Assembly (NCBI GenBank): GCA_022385755.1
Contig: MU278350.1
Coordinates: 377,965-441,964 of the forward strand
Origin: Trametopsis cervina
Taxonomy: Eukaryota; Basidiomycota; Agaricomycetes; Polyporales; Irpicaceae
Length of the DNA stretch: 64,000 nt
Direction: 5' to 3'
Position numbers and translations under genes: made by a program. Under the pieces are notes generated by a model, which saw only the letters and a list, made by a program, of their open reading frames with translations, made no database searches and had not been told where the DNA came from. Shown in pieces: positions 11,373-21,963 of this stretch; within the stretch, counting starts at the first letter, position 1; each line of letters starts with the position of its first letter.

Positions 11373-13332
11373 TTAAATCTTCTTCTCTTCCTCGTTCTCG
11401 CCGTGGGCTGTCGTCTCTTCTGCCTTATTATTTTGGTCTTCTCCGTCTGGTACCTGCTGGTGTCCGACGATCCCTACTGATCGTAGGAAGACCGCAGCGA
11501 GCAGCGCACCGAACATCGCGAATGCAAACCCGCCCCACATTACAGCTCGGTATGCGCTCAGCTGGTCGAACGGTTTTGGGGGGCCGACAAGTCCTCCGGG
11601 CTGAGGAGGGTTGGCGCGGTTGAACTGTCGTGTAGTCTCTGAATTAAATATAATGGTGGTGATCGCAAGACCGAAGGAGGCACCAAGCTGTGTCGTTCGT
11701 TTGATTGTCAGCGAGCTGTACGTTGGGTAGAAGGATACAAGATGCTCACCTGTGTCATTGTTTGGAACAGTGCACCCGACAGACTTTGTTCGTGCGGCAG
11801 GCTGATCTTAGCAACGAACAACGTTCCTGCGGCGAACACGAAATCCGCGCCGAAGACGGACACGATCGTTGCCGGGAATCCAAAGGCCCAGTACGGTGAT
11901 GATGTCTTGATCACTGCAAAAAGCAGATTGGCCGTGGCTGTGAAGACGGTGCCGCAGACTGCAAAGATGGTCTCAGACGGCGTTTTTACGAGTGAAAACT
12001 GAACGTGCTCACCGATGAGGAAGACGACCCTCACGCGCCCAACAACGAGGGCGACGACAACGTTACATATGCAGCCTGTGACGGACATTGGCAGGAGCCG
12101 TATCATCGTCAAAACAGGAGTCAGCTCCTGGTAGTTCTGGTAATAAAGCTATATGGCTGTTTAGTCCTATTCGATACGAATGAATGAGGCGACTGTACCT
12201 GAACCCAGAACGCCCAGCTCAAGAAGCTGCTCCACTCCAGGAAAGCGATCCAGAGAATAACGGCCATTCTTCCCCTGGAACGTGTCCAGATCGACACTTT
12301 CATCAAGGGCGGTGGCGTCCATCGTGAGTTGGTCAGCCGTGACTCTCTCTGAAGGTGCTCAAGGTAGAACTGCCAGGCGACGAATAAGAGCAGCAAGATG
12401 AAGCCGACCACTATGCAGGCAATGATATACGGTGTCTTCCATCCGTGCGGTGCAATGCTTCCTTCGCTGAGCACGAAGACGATGAGCACCAGGCCGACGG
12501 TGACCAGGAATGCACCAAGCCAATCCACCCGTCGGTCTTCCTCTTCAGATGGCTTATCCCGGTCGATGAAAAACGCTCCGCCCATGAATGTGGCCAAACT
12601 GAGGCCGGCAATGAGGAAGAAGCCAGAACGCCAGGTCGGGCGAGTGAGCTGAGTAAGTGTGCCTCCAATCAGGTTTCCTACTGCCGCTCCGATGGGTGCA
12701 CCTGCCGCGAACGTCGCAAAGGCGATAGACCGCGCGTTACTGGGTGGGAATGCGTGTGCGAGAATGCCGAGAGAGGCGGGAATGACGGCGGCACCACCGA
12801 TACCTTGGACCCCACGCAGGACGTCTATGGCGATTTCATCCCGCGCGAAACCGGCCCCCAAGGAAAATATGCCCAGGAAGGCTATTCCCCCTAGGAAGAC
12901 AATCTTGCGGCCGTACAAGTCTGCTATTCTGCCGAAGAATAGCAGGAGACACCCCTGTTTGAAATTTGCGTGGTCAGTATCGCTGCGGATAACCCCCAGG
13001 GCTTGAGGGTGAGACGACGCACGGAGCTGAGGGAAAATGCGGATATTATCCATTGCAGCTTCTCCTCCTTGATATGGAGATCCCGGCCGATGGTAGGCAG
13101 GGCTATTGAGGCTGCAGTGGCGCTACTCGTCTGTAATGTCGGATGTGAGCATCATTTGTTCTGGCCACAAATACGAACAGTTCATTCAAGAAAATTTGAA
13201 CACACTCACGTTCAATATCATCGATAGAGTGCAGGTGGCTACCAAAGCAATGGCTTGCCATCGACCATTCGGTTGGGCTGGCTGCAACTCGCCAGAGTGC
13301 GTCTTCTCCGAATCTTCCACAGAGTCCACCAT
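11373..13332 (-). CDS. MFS transporter, drug:H+ antiporter-like (DHA2 type)
   Basis: Polytopic membrane transporter. From the ATG at 13332 the first exon reads MVDSVEDSEKTHSGELQPAQ and enters the first membrane helix (IALVATCTLSMILN). Later exons give the motif-A loop GRIADLYGRKIVF, repeated helices, and the glycine-rich helix AAGAPIGAAVGNLIGG (motif C region). The longest exon spans roughly 12150-12960. C-terminal helices include AVMWGGFAFAMFGALLAAVF, followed by an acidic/lysine tail ending EEEKKI. Introns lie near 13150-13212, 12956-13008, 12130-12200, 11955-12010 and 11690-11755. The substrate is unknown; similarity is to the aminotriazole/multidrug group. Placement beside the biotin gene is suggestive but the family does not match known biotin permeases. 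Confidence 0.82.
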
Positions 13333-13386
13333 GCTGGCCGGGAGAGTGAAGGGATCTTAGGAGGCTCGGGATGGCAGCTCGAGTGT

Positions 13387-13393
13387 CTTTATA
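13387..13393 (-). promoter_or_regulatory. TATA box of the MFS gene
   Basis: The minus strand reads TATAAAG 55-61 bp upstream of the chosen ATG at 13332, a usual TATA-to-start distance in compact fungal promoters. This also supports that start. Confidence 0.45.
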
Positions 13394-14539
13394 CCATGCG
13401 GCATCATACTTGTGCCGGCACACCTCTACCTAGATCGAGGACGGATTGCGACTGTTCGGAGGTCTGATTTTGCAAGGCTGTTGAAATAAGCGCTGTCCCG
13501 GCCATATTACGGGCTCCAGCGAGCATTGGACCCACCGTGTCTCACCGCGTTATCCGAGATGGTGAAATCCTGGGCGCAAACTAGCTCATCACCCGCCCAC
13601 AATGAGGTCCAACCAGCGTTGTTTCAACCTGTGGAGGCTCTGGGGATGGCGGGGATCATGCTGCAGCAAATATCGCATATCCGGCCCACAGAGCCATGAG
13701 GCTGCGACATCCCGCACCCCTGCACAAATACAGCACTCGAGTTTCATACGGTCGCCCGGTCAAGGGCGCGCTGGGGATTGGTAAGCCTAAAGTGACTCAT
13801 TGCAATTCTTGTATCAAACGTTCATTGAAAGGCTTGATGCAACATCAGCGTACTGCTGCTCACGTAGGGACAGAGGTGTCATAGGGGGCGGACGAGCGTA
13901 CTTAGTAAGCCAACTAAGGCAGTGAAGTACGGTAAGTGTAGTTTAATTGTAGGACTTGATGTCATCAACCCCAGCACTTCAAAGCTGTATACCATTACGC
14001 CACTCTCGGGGACGGAGCCATCTTACGCGTGCGCTCGGTATGGCAAGAGCGCCCTTCCAGTCATTTTGATGATGCAGAGGTGGCGGTGAACGGTACCACA
14101 TTCTTAGCTCCCGACGATTGCATCTGCAAACCACTGATGTCAGCTTACTCATGATCAACATAAGTATAAAGTGGATGCACAGTACCATCTCGCCAGGTGC
14201 AAAGCCGTCTTGACTCTTGGATTCGTGCATAGCTCCTGGCCACTGGCGCCCTTCAGGAAATCCGTGTTAGCCGAACCGAGCCAGTGACGATGGACCTGAA
14301 GTTCGATTGGACGACTCCTTGCAGCTCCCCTCGCGTCTCAAGCGCTTGACTGATTGTGGGGGCGGGGGGAGATTTGACGTCACTCTCGGTTGCAGCGAGC
14401 ATGCATTAGGCGCCTTCTTGGAGCCATGTTCGCATATAAGTTGAGTGCGCATATACGCTTGGTTGAAGATCTACAAGTCAACCACATACTCGTCCATTCG
14501 AAACCGACCAATAATAACACTTACCACCATCCTACTACC
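13394..14539. other. Intergenic region between the MFS gene and the small glycine-rich gene
   Basis: About 1.1 kb forming the divergent promoter region of its two neighbours. Its short open frames lack family motifs and I do not support any as genes. Promoter-like elements cluster near 14355-14440. Confidence 0.45.
14375..14440 (+). promoter_or_regulatory. CRE-like palindrome and TATA element upstream of the small gene at 14540
   Basis: A perfect TGACGTCA palindrome (14375-14382) follows a G-rich GC box (14357-14371). TATAAG lies at 14435-14440, about 100 bp before the ATG. The palindrome is the classical ATF/CREB bZIP site. Function is inferred only. Confidence 0.35.
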
Positions 14540-14987
14540 ATGAGTCAAAACACCGATTACCAGACGTCCAACTATCCTGCGGACGGTGACTGTGAGTATC
14601 CTATCATTTGCTGTAGTGCCCAGCGGGTCCACTCAAGGTGTCTTGCTAGCCACTGCATCCGGCGGTTACGGGTCGACACCAGAGAATACTTGGTCAAGTA
14701 AAGCACAGAGAGGGAGCAACGAAGCGGGCCTGATCGACCAGTCCGTCAACGGCGGACTTGTTGGGGACGAGATCCAGGATGCAGTGCAGGGACAAGACGC
14801 ATCAACCAGAGAACAGTTCGCGCATGACGCCAAGAGAGACTTTGGAACAGAAGGCGGAGGGATCGGACTGAACCCGTATGGCAGAAACCCAGACAGTCGC
14901 AAGGAGACGGAGGATCTTCTGGCATCCAAATACACAGATGCTCGTGGAAGGGATTATGAGGGGGGCGCATCAGCAGGAGATGCATAA
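14540..14987 (+). CDS. Small Gly/Asp-rich hypothetical protein
   Basis: Unrecognised protein of about 130 residues. Exon 1 from ATG 14540 reads MSQNTDYQTSNYPADGD. An intron of about 62 nt (donor gtgagt near 14592, acceptor near 14653) joins it to STASGGYGSTPENTWSSKAQ. The rest is hydrophilic, with NGGLVGDEIQDAVQGQD, HDAKRDFGTEGGGIGLNPYG and LASKYTDARGRDYEGGAS, and no signal peptide, membrane helix or cysteine. Composition recalls small stress-induced hydrophilic proteins, but I name no family. The upstream CRE/TATA arrangement supports a transcribed gene. Confidence 0.6.
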
Positions 14988-15590
14988 CTGCACGTATATG
15001 TATAGACTGTGATTGTTTCCCGCGTGTTGGATTGATACATCACAGGTCGTGTACAGGCAATCTTCTTGAACAGTCTTGGGTACCATTGTATTTCTAGCAC
15101 AACAAACAATCAATCATTTGGACGATAGATGCGATCTCTTGTTGTGTACCTGTGCTAGGGCTTTGAGGATTTTAGTTTGTATTTAGCCAGCGGGTAAGAC
15201 GCGGCCGAGCACACAGCAATGCTGTAGGCCCGACGTCTTGAGTGTGTTTTCAAGTAGAGTAACTGGGAGTAACGCCTAGTCAATAGATGTTTAGACCATG
15301 AGATGAGAGGATGGAGTAGCGCAGAACTGTGGAAGAACGAGAGTGGCGGCTGCATTGTCTGAGTAAGCCAGAAGTAAGCCCGGCAGCCAGGCACTGGCCA
15401 CAGCCAAATAGTACCAAACAAACTACAGTCAGATCACGCCCGTGGCGGAGACCCGACCACCAACATCGACGACGAGCAAGACGACGGGGTCGGGTTTTAA
15501 CAGCAAGAACGACCCCCTACGAACATCTACTTTTCCTCGTACAAGACATTCTCTACGCCGCTTTGAACGCTTTCTGTTTCCAGTCTCGTT
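14988..15590. other. Intergenic region upstream of MUB1
   Basis: About 600 bp holding the 3' UTR of the small gene and the MUB1 promoter. Open frames here are short and shift across strands with no recognisable motif. Confidence 0.4.
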
Positions 15591-18553
15591 ATGCGCGAGT
15601 CCAACTTCGCCTTTCCCGCTCAGAACCGAGCGTCCGTATGCATTACCTCCCAGCTCTATGATCGTAGAGGTTTGTCGACGTCTTTTGAACAACCTATGCA
15701 CCTCTACTGATAAACATCCTGCACAGCTCTCGACACAAATGCTCCGCTCCCTCTGTACAATTCCTTGTCTCACCTCACCTATCTCACCTCAACCTCGCCT
15801 CGAATCCGGGAGATCATGACAACAGACGGTGGCCTGGAACGCCTTGTCCGTATTCTACATGAATTTTGCATGTGTCCTCCTCCCCCCGAGAACCCAGCCA
15901 TCCTATACGGCCTATCATCCTCTAAAGCCCATCCGCCCAAGCTTGTGCCGACCTTAAATCCCAAATCATTTGACAAACAAGCCGCCTATAGGTTTTCTCT
16001 CGCTTTTCAATCGGTAGTAAATATCGGAGTGCGAGGGAGCGAACAAATCCGTGGTCGTGTGGTACAAGCGGGCACGTTGGAAGTGGTAGGCTGCATTCTG
16101 GAGGCGTGGCTCGCAGGCAAAGGATTTCCTGTTGGACCGAACACTGCTTCGGGTAGCTCCCACCGCGAATCACGAGAGCAACGAATGGCTCGAAGACAGG
16201 CCCAGCATGATCTCAGGCAACGAGAGCAAGCTCAACAATTGACCCGGGCGTTGCAACGGCAGGTAGTGGTAGAAATTCATGCACGAGATCGGTCGGTTCA
16301 GACACCAGAGGTGCGTTGCTTGCTTACTGTACTGATCGGAGAACCTGATGTCGCACTGTAGGACGATGCGATGGACACTGAAGCAACATCAGACGGCCGT
16401 GATACCTCCAACGAAGCTTCGGCCAACGCGACCCCTCTTGGTACGGATACCCCAACGGGCACTGTCGTCGTACCGAGCAGGGATCGCAGCGGTACGATCA
16501 TAGCACGCCCAGTCTGGGATCAGACTCCTACAGCGGCTCGCGGGCGCACATTGCGTCAGACGAGCAGATCAGGCGCCCCCGCTACTTCCGAAGGGCCATC
16601 CGCTACCCACTCTGCTGACACATCTCGGCCGGACACCGAGACAGAAGACGACGGCGATATCGATATGGACCACTACACTATGCGCGAGGCCGACGCCGCC
16701 GTATCGGGTGCGTCGTCGCCAGAACGTCGGGACCTATCAGCGGACGCGGCTACCGTTCGTGCGACCGCAACACATCCACGCCGTGCCGTTGGGATCGTGT
16801 CTGACACTGTGCAGTCTGCTGCAGGCGCTTCCATGGACATGAGCCCCGATGCGCATATCATTATCAACGATCAAGCTGTCGGCGTCGACGGCGTAGGTGT
16901 CGAAGATGGCATCGTCTCGCTAGAAACGAACGACGATTTTGCAATGGGGGCCCCTCCTGGTGCACCGGGCGCAATTAATGCAACACGTGGTGAACCTCAC
17001 GCAGCGGAGCGCACGCCAAGGGCGGGGACGATCACACTCCCAGCTCCGACCGCTACTCCTGTCCCTGCGATTCCTGCAACAATACGTGCGCGGAATGCAG
17101 AGGGAACCAACACTGCCGAACAACGCCCGCGCATGCACGGTGGTGCTGCCCTTCCTAATGTCGCCCGAGCTGGACCCGCAGGTGCTATCGCTGCCATGCA
17201 CCATCATCATCACCATCGCGATATGGACACCGGCCCCTATCGTGACGAGGATATCCTTCTCGCTTTACAACTGCTTGCCTACCTTAGCAAATACCCTCAT
17301 GTCAGGCAAGCCTTCTACAAAACCCGTGTCGCATTCCACCCCGCCTCGTTGCAAGACAGTTCTGTATCTGTAGATGATCCGGCTTGGAAGAATCAGGCGG
17401 GGTCGAGCAGCTCCAAGATGCCGATTGTTGCTACTCCCGCGAAGGAACCGAACGCATTCTTGAAAGCATTTGCTACCGCTACTGGGCGTGGCAAGGATAA
17501 AGACAAGGAAAAGGCGTCAGGTGCCCAGAGTGTCTCGCAAACCCCCAGCTCATCCACCACAGGAGGGTCGCCCCCCTCCTCGTCGCGGCTGACAAATGTC
17601 TTTTCGCTGGTGGAAAGATTCACTTACCGACCGAGCTCATCTGAGATGGAGGGTCCGAATCCGCCCGCTACGCTTCCTACTGAGATTCAACACTGGGCTG
17701 GTGTGATAATGAGGAATGCCTGCAGGAAAGATGATCAACGGGGAGGCATTCGGCAGTGCGCTAATAGTGAGTACACGGTGTGTTATCTTAACAATCGCCT
17801 CTCACAACTGTTCTTCTAGTGATGTGTGGTAGGTGGGAATCGTTCCCGCGGGAATTCGCCAAGTGCCGTCGATGCCGGAAGGCGAAGTACTGCGGCAAAG
17901 AGTGTCAAAGTGTCGCATGGAGCGACGGGCATCGATTCTGGTGCAGCGTCAAAGATCCCGAGGATGGCGAGGATAGAGAGAATCAGGGTAAGTGGTCACA
18001 TCATCATGACCATCCTGTGAACATCGTTTTGAATATGAATTTGACTATAGGCCGTGCCGAAAGGCGTGCACAGCGAGAGCAAGAGCGAGCTGCCCGAGCG
18101 CAAGCATTGGAAGCTCAACTTGCGGAGGAATTTCAGAGACCTGCGCGTGTTGTTGTCGCCGTCCCCCCTGGAACGAATCCCCCAAATCCAGTGGCCGCGA
18201 TGAACATCCCTATACCGGAACCTCACCGTGTCCGCCCGGGAAATGTCCCAGCGACGTTTGGCAATTGGACGTTTAGTCCGCTGACCCTACGGCGCCCACG
18301 TCGACCCGAAGACGGTTCTGCCAATACTCCCGAACCCGTCAACGCAGCCAACTCTGTGACTATTCGGTGGCGACCGCGAGAAAATGGTGCTCCGCCAACT
18401 CCTTCGCGTGACATTGAATTGCAGGCGGACCTCAGGCGGCAATTGTCGCTTCAGACCAACGGACAGTCCGATGGAGCGCAGGTACAAGCGGATGCGAGGC
18501 CCTCACCACCCGACAACAATACGGATAGCGACGACCCGATGATTTTAGGGTGA
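15591..18553 (+). CDS. MUB1: MYND-finger protein MUB1/SamB
   Basis: In yeast Mub1 partners the Ubr2 E3 ligase to control Rpn4 turnover; in Aspergillus samB affects polarity. Exon 1 from ATG 15591 reads MRESNFAFPAQNRASVCITS and YDRRALDTNAPLPLYNSLSH across an intron at about 15668-15726, matching the family N terminus. Armadillo-like helices follow (LERLVRILHEFC, RFSLAFQSVVNIGVRG). A long disordered insert contains a genomic run of six histidines near 17200, then YRDEDILLALQLLAYLSKYP. The MYND-type finger near 17820-17945 supplies the cysteines in MCGRWESF, CRRCRKAKYCGKECQ and HRFWC. An in-frame intron at about 17989-18049 precedes an Arg/Glu/Ala-rich helix. Further introns lie near 16312-16364 and 17766-17820. 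Stop at 18551-18553. Confidence 0.86.
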
Positions 18554-19081
18554 TATACTGGGCCCGGATTTCTGCTTATGCATTGTCTTACTACGTGTTC
18601 GGAGTACAGACTAACTTCCACTCTTTTGCAATATTTCCCACTGTCTCTCAGCGCATTCTCCATTTTTTTCCTCATTCTCGTCTTTTGGTCCGCTCCTGCT
18701 CCGTGTGGTTCGATCCGGTAGCTCAACATAACAGAAATCTGAGTATGCTTAGGCCGCTCTTCTCTATCCCGCTAGTCATCTCGCGCAATCCCCCATTCTC
18801 CAATACTGTATCTTACACATTGTACATAGAGCCACACTCTAACTCGATACCTCGCATTTCATCAATTGTAAAGCATCTCTCAGCGGGCCCGACCGTGGCA
18901 GCTTGTCGCCTCTGGAAGTGTCGGCTTTGTGAGCATTTCTAGAGCTTTCCAGCACGTGGCGGTCATTGTTTGTACTAGCCAAACAACGTGCTGAGAAAAT
19001 GCCGCCCGTAAAGCCGATGAGCTTTCACCGTTCCAGCTCATAGCTTCGCCCTCCTCGACGTCAACATCCCTCGTAATAGAA
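18554..19081. other. Intergenic region and HSP10 promoter
   Basis: Includes the MUB1 3' UTR (pyrimidine-rich around 18640-18690) and the upstream region of HSP10. A possible heat-shock element and an E-box are listed separately. Confidence 0.45.
18937..18958 (+). promoter_or_regulatory. Putative heat-shock element plus CACGTG box upstream of HSP10
   Basis: TTC-TA-GAG-CT-TTC at 18937-18949 fits the alternating nTTCnnGAAn unit of an HSF site, with one mismatch in the middle unit. CACGTG follows at 18953-18958. The pair sits 124-145 bp before the HSP10 start codon, in keeping with heat-shock control of chaperonin genes. Functional status is inferred. Confidence 0.4.
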
Positions 19082-19564
19082 ATGGTAGGTTGAGGTGCAG
19101 AAAGGGTATTTCATCGTACTTATTGCAGTTTAAAGGCTGCCCAGGCAACGTTCAAGTCCATCAAGGCCGTTGTGCCTCTTCTTGACCGTGTTCTCGTCCA
19201 GAGGTTCAAGGCTGAGACAGTGCGTATAAGGTTCCTTCGCGACTTACACGTTCCTGACGTCTATTTTCCTTAGAAAACGGCGACTGGCATCTTCTTGCCC
19301 ACGTCAGCGACGAATAACCCGCTGCCCGAGGCTACCGTCATCGCAACTGGTCCCGGCGCACCGAACAAGGAGGGCAAAGTTATCCCAACCACTGTCAAGG
19401 CGGGCGACCGTGTATTGCTTCCTGGCTGGGGTGGAAGCTCGATAAAGGTCGGAGATGAAGTGAGTACACATGCGTACCTCGCCTTTGTAAGGGTGCTTAA
19501 CGGGCATCTCCAGGAATACTACCTCTTCAAGGATTCAGAAATTCTCGCAAAGATCCAGGAGTAA
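19082..19564 (+). CDS. HSP10: Mitochondrial 10-kDa chaperonin (HSP10/GroES)
   Basis: Co-chaperonin lid of Hsp60 in the mitochondrial matrix. Spliced protein: AAQATFKSIKAVVPLLDRVL, VQRFKAET, the mobile loop KTATGIFLP, then EATVIATGPG, GDRVLLPGWGGSSIKVGDE and EYYLFKDSEILAKIQE, about 105 residues and the normal family length. The start codon at 19082-19084 appears to stand alone in its coding exon: an intron at 19085-19135 begins straight after ATG and rejoins at GCT GCC CAG. Further introns lie at about 19219-19273 and 19459-19513. No cleavable presequence is evident, as usual for Hsp10. Confidence 0.92.
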
Positions 19565-21902
19565 GCTTCCGCAGCGGTCTTGGGTTTCGGGTGTGCTTCA
19601 CGGATTTAAAAGTTCGCTATTACCTCCATCATATCATTAACTAATGTCTAGTTGTTGTGTCATCTGCATTGCTCATTCTACACCTGCAAATCGAACACGT
19701 ACCTCCGCTCTCCAACTTCCATTGCGTGTCTAGCGTCGGCTTCTCGATTCCTCGACGTGTCATTCACACGTTACGTCTTGTACAACGTGCTGAACAAGCA
19801 CGAGATGCCGCCTGACACCACGGCGTTGGTAAGTCGTTCACGCCCTTAACCGAGTCCGATATAGCGCAATTATGGTGAAGTCGGGCTGCGCTTTGGTAGT
19901 GTGACGCTGTTTGTGACTTTTCTTCTCCATGCAGCCAAACTGAGACAGATTCCGTCTGTTCCAGCGACGACGGGCCTGAGTGTCTGACACGGTAGCTTGT
20001 CTTCTGACCGACCGCTCGCACACGTAGCGCTGAACCGTTTTCCCCTCATAGCAAGCAACTTTCCTCCGTGCCGACTTGCTCACACGCATACTTCGCGAAC
20101 AATATAGGTCAGTATTGCGTATGATGCCACACGAGTTCATTCACTGCATGAGGCAATAGATCGTATTGAATGCAATGGTATCGTACTGCATGAAGAACCA
20201 CCGCGCTCCCGACGGAATCAATTCATTATTTGGACGCTGCTCTCGCTATAAGAGGCTTTTCGGCCCCGCAAGTCTGAATGCTCGCGTGGCTTCCTTCTTA
20301 CAGCGAAACAAACCCCGATGGAAAACCACTAAGCCAAATAAGCGCAACGATGTACGAGTTGTCGAAATGGACTTGGTGCCGGCTCCCCGCTTGGCGGCAC
20401 AGCCCTGCACAATCTCGGGCTAATCGTACTTCCCCGGATTGGCCGTAATTTTGACAAAGAACCACAAGATGATTGGTGACTATTCTCGTGTAGAATCTCG
20501 AGGACGGGTCGTAGCAGGATGACGGTGAGATCGTTCGGTGTTGTTCGATCTTCTGCAGAAGTGCGTACCTCATACCATCTAAGATCGCTTCGCTGCCGTA
20601 CACCGACTACCAGTGCCGTTGCGTATTTGGCAAACAGAGCTCATCCGGCTGCTTGATAGTCCTCGCCGGCTCCGTTCTGTGTATACTGAGAATTTCATGG
20701 TATATACAGGGCTACGTGTGTCAGCTGCTGATTGCCGGCAACAATCTCTTGAGGTGCAAAGTATACCTTCTGTCCCCAGAAGGCCAATTTGACTCACGTT
20801 GCACCCCTCTCAGAATGAACGCTGCGTCTCAAATCGGACCCACCGAAATGGCAGCTTTCGTCTCTAACAGTGGAAGGTACAGCAACAACTGAAGCTGCAT
20901 AAGCCGATGCAAGCCCATCATCGTTAAGATTCGACACGGACAGCAAAACCGCTCATGTCGCATATGCTGCTGAAAGCCCGGATGTAGGAATCGTAGAGCG
21001 CGGTTCGGTCGCCGTCTGCTGTTATCGTGACTGGTCTACTTTGCCCGATCTAATAATAGCTCTCCTCGTCCTGGGAGTTTCAATCTTCAAGAACTTCTCC
21101 CCAATCTAAGGAGGTCTCGCGGTTAACATGTGAAATTTCCGTGTCTCTGGTCGTCGACACCATGCGCTGCAATCGTTCCGAACCCATACCGCAGGACCAT
21201 TGCTCGTCCGAGTACAGGTAACCAATACGATGTTGCGCTTTACACAATTATGTGCCACAATGTATCTCATTGCCTGAGATGGCGCTAGTAATGGCGAACG
21301 TCGTCCACAGATTCCAATCGGCGCGACAGGACCACGCGGTGTCTGTAACATGTTACTATGCAAATGGGACCTGACGCGCCAGAAAGAATCGGAACCATGT
21401 CGAAGATAGCACTCTCCTGGGAACAGACGTAGCGCTGTCCTGGTTCCGCTCCGTTCGTACAATTCTTGACACGATTTGGGCTGTTGCATCCTATGATTTT
21501 CTCATACACCGCTGCCGCTTCAGTCACATCTTCAAGCTAGGGCCTTTGTCATAGCGGGCTTCGGCGGCTGCATAGGCGGCCTCTTCAACTTGCAACCAAT
21601 CATGCGTGACAAGGAAGTCATAGGAACCTGCATAATCCTCTCTGCCGGGTTCCCCTCTGTCGGCATCTGTGGTATAGTAGAGCCTAGGGTTTACCGTAGC
21701 GCGAAACAGGCAGTATTTTACCAGCTGAATAGTTTTAGTGTTCATCTCCGTCATGGCCTTCATCACCTCTCAAAAGCCAAACACCCCCTTATGATTAGGC
21801 GGAGATAAATGTAAGCTCAACTTCACACATTATATGCATTGACTTATCTTCGTAGCACAGCTGCCGAATGTTGTGTGCTGTTGATATACACCTTTCGACG
21901 CG
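19565..21902. other. Long intergenic region without a supportable gene
   Basis: About 2.3 kb. Open frames on both strands are under about 130 codons, contain no family motif I recognise, and cannot be joined by plausible splice sites into one. It may hold decayed sequence or a non-coding transcript; I see no repeat structure, tRNA or transposon terminus. Confidence 0.4.
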
Positions 21903-21908
21903 TATAAA
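21903..21908 (+). promoter_or_regulatory. TATA box of the oxalate decarboxylase gene
   Basis: TATAAA lies 56-61 bp before the ATG at 21964, at the expected spacing, and is followed by a short leader. Confidence 0.5.
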
Positions 21909-21963
21909 ACCTGAGTAGAGTTCATGATAGCAATCTGAGTCCTACAGCTCAGTTCGTTCTATC

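Noticed and set aside
12398..13006. Long plus-strand frames (up to 149 codons) opposite the MFS gene.
   Set aside because: They are antisense shadows of a stop-poor membrane-protein exon with clear coding signal on the minus strand.
18700..18735. tRNA-like B box (GGTTCGATCC).
   Set aside because: The flanking 5-nt arms do not pair and no A box or cloverleaf lies upstream; chance match in 3' UTR sequence.
21106..21766. Minus-strand open frames between HSP10 and OXDC as a gene.
   Set aside because: Frames do not join by plausible splice sites, lack any family motif, and codon use looks random.
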